Part shown: piece by piece, positions 54,653 to 63,985 of the stretch
Numbering within the stretch: the first letter of the stretch is position 1
Layout of the letters: each line of letters starts with the position of its first letter
NCBI RefSeq assembly: GCF_051020975.1
Contig: NC_135032.1
Span: 620,001 to 684,000, forward strand
Origin: Osmia lignaria lignaria
Lineage: Eukaryota; Arthropoda; Insecta; Hymenoptera; Megachilidae
Length of the DNA stretch: 64,000 nucleotides
Direction of reading: 5' to 3'
Translations under genes and position numbers: made by a program
Notes under the pieces: generated by a model
The model's input: the letters and a program-made list of their open reading frames with translations, nothing else
Told to the model about the DNA's origin: nothing
The model's database searches: none

Positions 54653-56869
54653 TTGCAGATTTATCTCAAGGGAAGTGGCCTGACGGACATATTTCGAGAT
54701 ATTTCTTCTTCTTGTTGTTCTTCTTCTGCACAGCTAAGCTGGAAGTGGCATTTGGGGCTCGCACTAGTGCAGAGTTATCTCAAAGAAAGGGGCCACGGTG
54801 TTTCTGTATCTCTATTATGTTGGTGCGGCTTCGGAACTTTTAAATATCTCGATATATCGCGAAAACTACGCTTCTGATCAAAAAATGTCATAGAACATAT
54901 ATTGTAGGAAACATAATTCTCTACAAAAAACGTCTCTTCACATTTTGCCATAGCTCGCTTCGTTTCCGAGATATTTGCAGATTTATCTCAAGGGAAGGGG
55001 CCTGACGGACATATTTCGAGATATTTCTTCTTCTTGTTGTTCTTCTTCTGCACAGCTAAGCTGGAAGTGGCATTTGCGGCTCGCACTAGTGCAGAGTTAT
55101 CTCAAAGAAAGGGGCCACGGTGTTTCTGTATCCCTATTATGTTGGTGCGGCTTCGGAACTTTTAAATATCTTGATATATCTCGAGAACTACGCATCAGAT
55201 CAAAAAATATCATAGAACATAAAAAGTAGGAAACTTAATTCTCTACAAAAAAGGTCTCTTAACATTTTGCCATAGCTCGCTTCGTTTCCGAGATATTTGC
55301 AGATTTATCTCAAGGGAAGGGGCCTGACGGACATATTTCGAGATATTTCTTCTTCTTGTTGTTCTTCTTCTGCACAGCTAAGCTGGAAGTGGCATTTGCG
55401 GCTCGCACTAGTGCAGAGTTATCTCAACGAAAGGGGCCACGGTGTTTCTGTATCTCTATTATGTTGGTGCGGCTTCGGAACTTTTAAATATCTCGATATA
55501 TCTCGAAAACTACGCTTCTGATCTAAAATATCATACAACATAAATTGTAGGAAGCATAATTCTCTACAAAAAAGGTCTCTTCACATTTTGCCATAGCTCG
55601 CTTCGTTTCCGAGATATTTGCAGATTTATCTCAAGGGAAGGGGCCTGACGGACATATTTCGAGATATTTCTTCTTCTTGTTGTTCTTCTTCTGTACAGCT
55701 AAGCTGGAAGTGGCATTTGCGGCTTGCACTAGTGCAGAGTTATCTCAAAGAAAGGGGCCACGGTGTTTCTGTATCTCTATTATGTTGGTGCGGCTTCGGA
55801 ACTTTTAAATATCTCGATATATCGCGAAAACTACGCTTCTGATCAAAAAATATCATAGAACATAAATTGTAGGAAACATAATTCTCTACAAAAAACGTCT
55901 CTTCACATTTTGCCATAGCTCGCTTCGTTTCCGAGATATTTGCAGATTTATCTCAAGGGAAGGGGCCTGACGGACATATTTCGAGATATTTCTTCTTCTT
56001 GTTGTTCTTCTTCTGCACAGCTAAGCTGGAAGTAGCATTTGCGGCTCGCACTAGTGCAGAGTTATCTCAAAGAAAGGGGCCACGGTGTTTCTGTATCCCT
56101 ATTATGTTGGTGCGGCTTCGGAACTTTTAAATATCTTGATATATCTCGAGAACTACGCATCTGATCAAAAAATATCATAGAACATAAAAAGTAGGAAACT
56201 TAATTCTCTACAAAAAAGGTCTCTTAACATTTTGCCATAGCTCGCTTCGTTTCCGAGATATTTGCAGATTTATCTCAAGGGAAGGGGCCTGACGGACATA
56301 TTTCGAGATATTTCTTCTTCTTGTTGTTCTTCTTCTGCACAGCTAAGCTGGAAGTGGCATTTGCGGCTCGCACTAGTGCAGAGTTATCTCAACGAAAGGG
56401 GCCACGGTGTTTCTGTATCTCTATTATGTTGGTGCGGCTTCGGAACTTTTAAATATCTCGATATATCTCGAAAACTACGCTTCTGATCTAAAATATCATA
56501 CAACATAAATTGTAGGAAGCATAATTCTCTACAAAAAAGGTCTCTTAACATTTTGCCATAGCTCGCTTCGTTTCCGAGATATTTGCAGATATATCTCAAG
56601 GGAAGGGGCCTGACGGACATATTTCGAGATACTTCTTCTTCTTGTTGTTCTTCTTCTGCACAGCTAAGCTGGAAGTGGCATTTACAGCTCGCAATAGTGC
56701 AGAGTTATCTCAAAGAAAGGGGCCACGGTGTTTCTGCATCTCTATTATGTTGGTGCGGCTTCGGAACTTTTAAATATCTTGATATATCTCGAGAACTACG
56801 CATCTGACCAAAAAATATCATAGAACATGAACAGTAGGAAACTTAATTCTCTACAAAAAAGGTCTCTTA
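54653..56869 (+). repeat. 3-monomer repeat (965 bp), about two copies
   Basis: Monomers start at 54653, 54975, 55297, 55618, 55940, 56262 and 56583. Positions 965 bp apart share ATATCGCGAAAACTACG with CTCTTCACATTTTG (54653/55618), TATCCCTATT (54975/55940), and CTCAACGAAAGG with the 1-bp deletion in GATCTAAAATATC (55297/56262). Only a few bases differ. 55940 has GAAGTAGCATTT. The unit is the apparent source of three monomer types in the pentamer that follows. Confidence 0.85.
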
Positions 56870-58478
56870 ACATTTTGCCATAGCTCTCTTCGTTTCCGAG
56901 ATATTTGCAGATTTATCTCAAGGGATGGGGCCTGACGGACATATTTCGAGATATTTCTTCTTCTTGTTGTTCTTCTTCTGCACAGCTAAGTTGGAAGTGG
57001 CATTTGCAGCTCGCAATAGTGCAGAGTTATCTCAAAGAAAGGGGCCATGGTGTTTCTGTATCTCTATTATGTTGGTGCGGCTTCGGAACTTTTAAATATC
57101 TCGACATATCGCGAAAACTACGCTTCTGATCAAAAAATATCATAGAACATAAATTGTAGGAAACATAATTCTTTACAAAAAACGTCTCTTCACATTTTGC
57201 CATAGCTCGCTTCGTTTCCGAGATATTTGCAGATTTATCTCAAGGGAAGGGGCCTGACGGACATATTTCGAGATATTTCTTCTTCTTGTTGTTCTTCTTC
57301 TGTACAGCTAAGCTGGAAGTGGCATTTGCGGCTCGCACTAGTGCAGAGTTATCTCAAAGAAAGGGGCCACGGTGTTTCTGTATCTCTATTATGTTGGTGC
57401 GGCTTCGGAACTTTTAAATATCTCGATATATCGCGAAAAATACGCTTCTGATCAAAAAATATCATAGAACATAAATTGTAGGAAACATAATTCTCTACAA
57501 AAAACGTCTCTTCACACTTTGCCATAGCTCGCTTCGTTTCCGAGATATTTGCAGATTTATCTCAAGGGAAGGGGCCTGACGGACATATTTCGAGATATTT
57601 CTTCTTCTTGTTGTTCTTCTTCTGTACAGCTAAGCTGGAAGTGGCATTTGCGGCTCGCACTAGTGCAGAGTTATCTCAAAGAAAGGGGCCACGGTGTTTC
57701 TGTATCCCTATTATGTTGGTGCGGCTTCGGAACTTTTAAATATCTTGATATATCTCGAGAACTACGCATCTGATCAAAAAATATCATAGAACATAAAAAG
57801 TAGGAAACTTAATTCTCTACAAAAAAGGTCTCTTAACATTTTGCCATAGCTCGCTTCGTTTCCGAGATATTTGCAGATTTATCTCAAGGGAAGGGGCCTG
57901 ACGGACATATTTCGAGATATTTCTTCTTCTTGTTGTTCTTCTTCTGCACAGCTAAGCTGGAAGTGGCATTTGCGGCTCGCACTAGTGCAGAGTTATCTCA
58001 ACGAAAGGGGCCACGGTGTTTCTGTATCTCTATTATGTTGGTGCGGCTTCGGAACTTTTAAATATCTCGATATATCTCGAAAACTACGCTTCTGATCTAA
58101 AATATCATACAACATAAATTGTAGGAAGCATAATTCTCCACAAAAAAGGTCTCTTAACATTTTGCCATAGCTCGCTTCGTTTCCGAGATACTTGCAGATG
58201 TATCTCAAGGGAAGGGGCCTGACGGACATATTTCGAGATATTTCTTCTTCTTGTTGTTCTTCTTCTGCACAGCTAAGCTGGAAGTGGCATTTGCGGCTTG
58301 CACTAGTGCAGAGTTATCTCAAAGAAAGGGGCCACGGTGTTTCTGTATCTCTATTATGTTGGTGCGGCTTCGGAACTTTTAAATATCTCGATATATCGCG
58401 AAAACTACGCTTCTGATCAAAAAATATCATAGAACATAAATTGTAGGAAACATAATTCTCTACAAAAAACGTCTCTTC
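56870..58478 (+). repeat. 5-monomer higher-order repeat, copy 1 (1,609 bp)
   Basis: Monomers start at 56905, 57227, 57549, 57871 and 58192. From 56870 to 59804 the sequence equals that 1,609 bp downstream (2,935 bp) with no difference that I could see. Diagnostic bases are GGGATGGGGCC with AAGTTGG, GGCCATGG and CTCGACATATCGCG (first monomer), TCTGTACAGC with GCGAAAAATACG and CACACTTTGCC (second), TCTGTACAGC with TATCCCTATT (third), CTCAACGAAAGG with GATCTAAAATATC and TTCTCCAC (fourth), and GATGTATC with GGCTTGCACTAG (fifth). Confidence 0.92.
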
Positions 58479-60087
58479 ACATTTTGCCATAGCTCTCTTC
58501 GTTTCCGAGATATTTGCAGATTTATCTCAAGGGATGGGGCCTGACGGACATATTTCGAGATATTTCTTCTTCTTGTTGTTCTTCTTCTGCACAGCTAAGT
58601 TGGAAGTGGCATTTGCAGCTCGCAATAGTGCAGAGTTATCTCAAAGAAAGGGGCCATGGTGTTTCTGTATCTCTATTATGTTGGTGCGGCTTCGGAACTT
58701 TTAAATATCTCGACATATCGCGAAAACTACGCTTCTGATCAAAAAATATCATAGAACATAAATTGTAGGAAACATAATTCTTTACAAAAAACGTCTCTTC
58801 ACATTTTGCCATAGCTCGCTTCGTTTCCGAGATATTTGCAGATTTATCTCAAGGGAAGGGGCCTGACGGACATATTTCGAGATATTTCTTCTTCTTGTTG
58901 TTCTTCTTCTGTACAGCTAAGCTGGAAGTGGCATTTGCGGCTCGCACTAGTGCAGAGTTATCTCAAAGAAAGGGGCCACGGTGTTTCTGTATCTCTATTA
59001 TGTTGGTGCGGCTTCGGAACTTTTAAATATCTCGATATATCGCGAAAAATACGCTTCTGATCAAAAAATATCATAGAACATAAATTGTAGGAAACATAAT
59101 TCTCTACAAAAAACGTCTCTTCACACTTTGCCATAGCTCGCTTCGTTTCCGAGATATTTGCAGATTTATCTCAAGGGAAGGGGCCTGACGGACATATTTC
59201 GAGATATTTCTTCTTCTTGTTGTTCTTCTTCTGTACAGCTAAGCTGGAAGTGGCATTTGCGGCTCGCACTAGTGCAGAGTTATCTCAAAGAAAGGGGCCA
59301 CGGTGTTTCTGTATCCCTATTATGTTGGTGCGGCTTCGGAACTTTTAAATATCTTGATATATCTCGAGAACTACGCATCTGATCAAAAAATATCATAGAA
59401 CATAAAAAGTAGGAAACTTAATTCTCTACAAAAAAGGTCTCTTAACATTTTGCCATAGCTCGCTTCGTTTCCGAGATATTTGCAGATTTATCTCAAGGGA
59501 AGGGGCCTGACGGACATATTTCGAGATATTTCTTCTTCTTGTTGTTCTTCTTCTGCACAGCTAAGCTGGAAGTGGCATTTGCGGCTCGCACTAGTGCAGA
59601 GTTATCTCAACGAAAGGGGCCACGGTGTTTCTGTATCTCTATTATGTTGGTGCGGCTTCGGAACTTTTAAATATCTCGATATATCTCGAAAACTACGCTT
59701 CTGATCTAAAATATCATACAACATAAATTGTAGGAAGCATAATTCTCCACAAAAAAGGTCTCTTAACATTTTGCCATAGCTCGCTTCGTTTCCGAGATAC
59801 TTGCAGATGTATCTCAAGGGAAGGGGCCTGACGGACATATTTCGAGATATTTCTTCTTCTTGTTGTTCTTCTTCTGCACAGCTAAGCTGGAAGTGGCATT
59901 TGCGGCTTGCACTAGTGCAGAGTTATCTCAAAGAAAGGGGCCACGGTGTTTCTGTATCTCTATTATGTTGGTGCGGCTTCGGAACTTTTAAATATCTCGA
60001 TATATCGCGAAAACTACGCTTCTGATCAAAAAATATCATAGAACATAAATTGTAGGAAACATAATTCTCTACAAAAAACGTCTCTTC
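58479..60087 (+). repeat. 5-monomer higher-order repeat, copy 2 (1,609 bp)
   Basis: Monomers start at 58514, 58836, 59158, 59480 and 59801, in the same order and with the same diagnostic bases as copy 1. The single length change per unit is the GATCTAAAATATC deletion in the 59480 monomer. Confidence 0.93.
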
Positions 60088-61413
60088 ACATTTTGCCATA
60101 GCTCTCTTCGTTTCCGAGATATTTGCAGATTTATCTCAAGGGATGGGGCCTGACGGACATATTTCGAGATATTTCTTCTTCTTGTTGTTCTTCTTCTGCA
60201 CAGCTAAGTTGGAAGTGGCATTTGCAGCTCGCAATAGTGCAGAGTTATCTCAAAGAAAGGGGCCATGGTGTTTCTGTATCTCTATTATGTTGGTGCGGCT
60301 TCGGAACTTTTAAATATCTCGACATATCGCGAAAACTACGCTTCTGATCAAAAAATATCATAGAACATAAATTGTAGGAAACATAATTCTTTACAAAAAA
60401 CGTCTCTTCACATTTTGCCATAGCTCGCTTCGTTTCCGAGATATTTGCAGATTTATCTCAAGGGAAGGGGCCTGACGGACATATTTCGAGATATTTCTTC
60501 TTCTTGTTGTTCTTCTTCTGTACAGCTAAGCTGGAAGTGGCATTTGCGGCTCGCACTAGTGCAGAGTTATCTCAAAGAAAGGGGCCACGGTGTTTCTGTA
60601 TCTCTATTATGTTGGTGCGGCTTCGGAACTTTTAAATATCTCGATATATCGCGAAAAATACGCTTCTGATCAAAAAATATCATAGAACATAAATTGTAGG
60701 AAACATAATTCTCTACAAAAAACGTCTCTTCACACTTTGCCATAGCTCGCTTCGTTTCCGAGATATTTGCAGATTTATCTCAAGGGAAGGGGCCTGACGG
60801 ACATATTTCGAGATATTTCTTCTTCTTGTTGTTCTTCTTCTGTACAGCTAAGCTGGAAGTGGCATTTGCGGCTCGCACTAGTGCAGAGTTATCTCAAAGA
60901 AAGGGGCCACGGTGTTTCTGTATCCCTATTATGTTGGTGCGGCTTCGGAACTTTTAAATATCTTGATATATCTCGAGAACTACGCATCTGATCAAAAAAT
61001 ATCATAGAACATAAAAAGTAGGAAACTTAATTCTCTACAAAAAAGGTCTCTTAACATTTTGCCATAGCTCGCTTCGTTTCCGAGATATTTGCAGATTTAT
61101 CTCAAGGGAAGGGGCCTGACGGACATATTTCGAGATATTTCTTCTTCTTGTTGTTCTTCTTCTGCACAGCTAAGCTGGAAGTGGCATTTGCGGCTCGCAC
61201 TAGTGCAGAGTTATCTCAACGAAAGGGGCCACGGTGTTTCTGTATCTCTATTATGTTGGTGCGGCTTCGGAACTTTTAAATATCTCGATATATCTCGAAA
61301 ACTACGCTTCTGATCTAAAATATCATACAACATAAATTGTAGGAAGCATAATTCTCCACAAAAAAGGTCTCTTAACATTTTGCCATAGCTCGCTTCGTTT
61401 CCGAGATACTTGC
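60088..61413 (+). repeat. 5-monomer higher-order repeat, partial copy 3
   Basis: Monomers start at 60123, 60445, 60767 and 61089. The copy breaks at 61414, where TTGCAGATG of the expected fifth monomer becomes TTGCCGATG and the body changes to a CGCAATTGTGCAG type. The repeat therefore covers about 2.8 units in all. Confidence 0.92.
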
Positions 61414-63334
61414 CGATGTATCTCAAGGGAAGGGGCCTGACGGACATATTTCGAGATATTTCTTCTTCTTGTTGTTCTTCTTCTGCACAGCTAAGCTGGA
61501 AGTGGCATTTGCAGCTCGCAATTGTGCAGAGTTATCTCAAAGAAAGGGGCCACGGTGTTTCTGTATCTCTATTATGTTGGTGCGGCTTCGGAACTTTTAA
61601 ATATCTTGGTATATCTCGAGAACTACGCATCTGATCAAAAAATATCATAGAACATAAAAAGTAGGAAACATAATTCTCTACAAAAAAGGTCTCTTAACAT
61701 TTTGCCATAGCTCGCTTCGTTTCCGAGATATTTGCAGATTTATCTCAAGGGAAGGGGCCTAACGGACATATTTCCAGATATTTCTTCTTCTTGTTGTTCT
61801 TCTTCTGCACAGCTAAGCTGGAAGTGGCATTTGCGGCTCGCACTAGTGCAGAGTTATCTCAAAGAAAGGGGCCACGGTGTTTCTGTATCTCTATTATGTT
61901 GGTGCAGCTTCAGAACTTTTAAATATCTTGATATATCTCGAGAACTACGCATCTGATCAAAAAATATCATGGAACATAAAAAGTAGAAAACTTAATTCTC
62001 TACAAAAAAGGTCTCTTAACATTTTACCATAGCTCGCTTCGTTTCCGAGATACTTGCCGATGTATCTCAAGGGAAGGGGCCTGACGGACATATTTCGAGA
62101 TATTTCTTCTTCTTGTTGTTCTTCTTCTGCACAGCTAAGCTGGAAGTGGCATTTGCAGCGCGCAATAGTGCAGAGTTATCTCAAAGAAAGGGGCCACGGT
62201 GTTTCTGTATCTCTATTATGTTGGTGCGGCTTCGGAACTTTTAAATATCTTGATATATCTCGAGAACTACGCCTCTCATGGAAAAATATCATAGAACATA
62301 AAAAGTAGGAAACTTAATTCTCTACAAAAAAGGTCTCTTAACATTTTCCCATAGCTGGCATCGTTTCCGAGATATTTGCAGATTTAGCTCAAGGGAAGGG
62401 GCCTGACGGACATATTCCGAGATATTTCTTCTTCTTGTTGTTCCTCTTCTGCACAGCTAAGCTGGAAGTGGCATTTGCAGGTCGCAATAGTGCAGAGTTA
62501 TCTCAAAGAAAGGGGCCACGGTGTTTCTGTATCTCTATTATGTTGGTGCGGCTTCGGAACTTTTAAATATCTTGATATATCTCGAGAACTACGCATCCGA
62601 TCAAAAAATATCATAGAACATAAAAACTAGGAAACTTAATTCTCTACAAAAAAGGTCTCTTAACATTTTGCCATAGCTCGCTTCGTTTCCGAGATATTTG
62701 CAGATTTATCTCGAGGGAAGGGGCCTGACGGACATATTTCGAGATATTTCTTCTTCTTGTTGTTCTTCTTCTGCACAGCTAAGCTGGAAGCGGCATTTGC
62801 GGCTCGCACTAGTGCAGAGTTATCTCAAAGAAAGGGGCCACGGTGTTTCTGTATCTCTATTATGTTGGTGCGGCCTCGGAACTTTTAAATATCTTGATAT
62901 ATCTCGAGAACTACGCCTCTGATCGAAAAATATCATAGACCATAAAAAGTAGGAAACTTAATTCTCTACAAAAAAGGTCTCTTAACATTTTGCCATAGCT
63001 CGCTTCGTTTCCGAGATATTTGCAGATTTATCTCAAGGGAAGGGGCCTGACGGACATATTCCGAGATATTTCTTCTTCTTGTTGTTCCTCTTCTGCACAG
63101 CTAAGCTGGAAGTGGCATTTGCAGGTCGCAATGGTGCAGAGTTATCTCAAAGAAAGGGGCCACGGTGTTTCTGTATCTCTATTATGTTGGTGCGGCTTCA
63201 GAACTTTTAAATATCTCGATATATCTCGAAAACTACGCTTCTGATCAAAAAATATCAGAGAACGTAAATTGTAGGAAACATAATTCTCTACAAAAAAGGT
63301 CTCTTAACATTTTGCCATAGCTCGCTTCGTTTCC

Positions 63335-63356
63335 GAGATATTTGCAGATTTATCTC
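63335..63356. repeat. 22-bp dyad GAGATA-N10-TATCTC
   Basis: GAGATA and TATCTC are exact reverse complements separated by ten bases. The element recurs in almost every monomer. In monomers that read GATATATCTC instead of GATTTATCTC the arms lengthen to seven bases (GAGATAT/ATATCTC). It could be a dimeric-protein site, but nothing here identifies a protein. Confidence 0.55.
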
Positions 63357-63369
63357 AAGGGAAGGGGCC
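63342..63369 (+). repeat. Internal related segment A
   Basis: These 28 bases align with 63456-63483, 114 bp downstream, at 24 of 28 positions. The core is TTATCTCAAGGGAAGGGGCC against TTATCTCAAAGAAAGGGGCC, followed in both by ACGG (A has two extra bases, TG). Upstream, CATTTTGCCATAGCTCGC precedes A and CATTTGCAGCTCGC precedes B. This supports an old internal duplication. Confidence 0.75.
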
Positions 63370-63383
63370 TGACGGACATATTT

Positions 63384-63391
63384 CGAGATAT
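63384..63391 (+). other. CGAGATAT element, second direct copy
   Basis: Each consensus monomer holds CGAGATAT at monomer bases 315-322 and 43-50 (50 bp apart across the monomer junction) and its reverse complement ATATCTCG at 202-209. In the reference unit these are 63334-63341, 63384-63391 and 63543-63550. Here the element sits in a near-palindrome centred on TCGA (ATATTTCGAGATAT). Function is unknown. Confidence 0.5.
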
Positions 63392-63417
63392 TTCTTCTTC
63401 TTGTTGTTCTTCTTCTG
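63391..63417 (+). repeat. TTC/TTG pyrimidine-rich tract
   Basis: Roughly three TTC, two TTG and three TTC units form a 27-base microsatellite-like tract in every monomer (mostly pyrimidine, with G interruptions). The one 3-bp length change in the window (42742 monomer) is loss of one TTC here. Base changes such as TTCCTC and TTGTTCTTC are common, but length is otherwise constant. Confidence 0.8.
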
Positions 63418-63455
63418 CACAGCTAAGCTGGAAGTGGCATTTGCAGCTCGCAATA

Positions 63456-63483
63456 GTGCAGAGTTATCTCAAAGAAAGGGGCC
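63456..63483 (+). repeat. Internal related segment B
   Basis: This is the partner of segment A. Between AGCTCGC and GCAG, B has AATAGT where A has a longer stretch containing TTCGTTTCC and the first CGAGATAT element. About sixteen bases were therefore gained by A or lost by B after the duplication. Confidence 0.75.
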
Positions 63484-63542
63484 ACGGTGTTTCTGTATCT
63501 CTATTATGTTGGTGCGGCTTCGGAACTTTTAAATATCTTGAT

Positions 63543-63550
63543 ATATCTCG
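63543..63550 (-). other. CGAGATAT element, inverted copy
   Basis: ATATCTCG is the reverse complement of the two upstream elements. In haplotype R it is followed by AGA, giving the palindrome TCTCGAGA. In haplotype K it reads TCTCGAAA, which keeps the 8-mer but breaks the palindrome. A subset at 48-60 kb reads ATATCGCG and loses the element. Confidence 0.5.
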
Positions 63551-63886
63551 AGAACTACGCATCTGATCAAAAAATATCGTAGAACATAAAAAGTAGGAAA
63601 CTTAATTCTCTACAAATAAGGTCTCTGAACATTTTGCCATAGCTCGCTTGGTTTCCGAGATATTTGCAGATTTATCTCAAGGGAAGGGGCCTGACGGACA
63701 TATTTCGAGATATTTCTTCTTCTTGTTGTTCTTCTTCTGCACAGCTAAGCTGGAAGTGGCATTTGCAGCTCGCAATAGTGCAGAGTTACCTCAAAGAAAG
63801 GGGCCACGGTGTGTCTGTATCTCTATTATGTTGGTGCCGCTTCGGAACTTTTAAATATCTGGATATATCTCGAGAACTGCGCATCT

Positions 63887-63943
63887 GATCAAAAAATATC
63901 ATAGAACATAAAAAGTAGGAAACTTAATTCTCTACAAAAAAGG
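63887..63943 (+). other. A-tract-rich segment of the monomer
   Basis: The last third of the monomer carries A6, A5, A3 and A6 tracts with centres about 18, 9 and 18 bp apart. Short A-tracts near helical phase are known to bend DNA, so this part may be intrinsically curved. Three of the five length-changing mutations lie in or near homopolymers: the A-run of CTACAAAAAAGG, the A-run of GATCAAAAAATATC, and the T-run of AACTTTTAAATATC just upstream. Confidence 0.5.
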
Positions 63944-63985
63944 TCTCTTAACATTTTGCCATAGCTCGCTTCGTTTCCGAGATAT

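Larger units (their letters stand above)
63342..63663 (+). repeat. Reference monomer (322 bp) used to locate sub-elements
   Basis: By hand count it has about 126 G+C of 322 (39%) and 11 CpG; random expectation from its own C and G content is near 12. The first 222 bases are open in one frame from a TTG. From about base 223 the unit is A/T-rich. It belongs to the class ending GAGAACTACGCATC (3' haplotype R). The other large class ends GAAAACTACGCTTC, usually with AAATTGTAGGAAACAT (haplotype K). The phase point is arbitrary, since the array shows no biological start. Confidence 0.9.
61414..63985 (+). repeat. Right-end mosaic sharing variants with the 3-21 kb region
   Basis: Monomers start at 61410, 61732, 62054, 62376, 62698, 63020, 63342 and 63664. 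61732 is the ATTTCCAGAT/GCAGCTTCAG variant otherwise found only at 1-18 kb. 61410 and 62054 have GATACTTGCCGAT, as at 3148, 9263, 18914 and 19880. 62698 has CTCGAGGG with AAGCGGCATT, as at 21168. 62376 has ATTTAGCTC, with TTTTCCCATAGCTGGCATCG upstream. 62054 ends in CCTCTCATGG. Confidence 0.85.

Noticed and set aside
56384..56620. Minus-strand open frames of 60-78 codons, for example here and at 1774-1971 and 3478-3708
   Set aside because: These appear only where a chance base change removes a stop from the satellite's other frames, cross monomer boundaries, and match nothing I recognise.
63320..63341. CENP-B-box-like site in CTTCGTTTCCGAGATAT
   Set aside because: Only the TTCG half agrees with the mammalian box. 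The required central A and CGGG part are absent.
63391..63417. Polypyrimidine tract as a splice acceptor (tract followed by CACAG)
   Set aside because: The pattern resembles a 3' splice site but is present in every monomer, with no evidence of exons or transcription. It is kept only as a tract feature.
63887..63943. Possible promoter (CATAAAAAG resembling a TATA box) or RNA polymerase III boxes
   Set aside because: An A/T-rich monomer gives TATA-like strings by chance. GATCAAAAA lacks the terminal C of a B box, and no A box with proper spacing was found.
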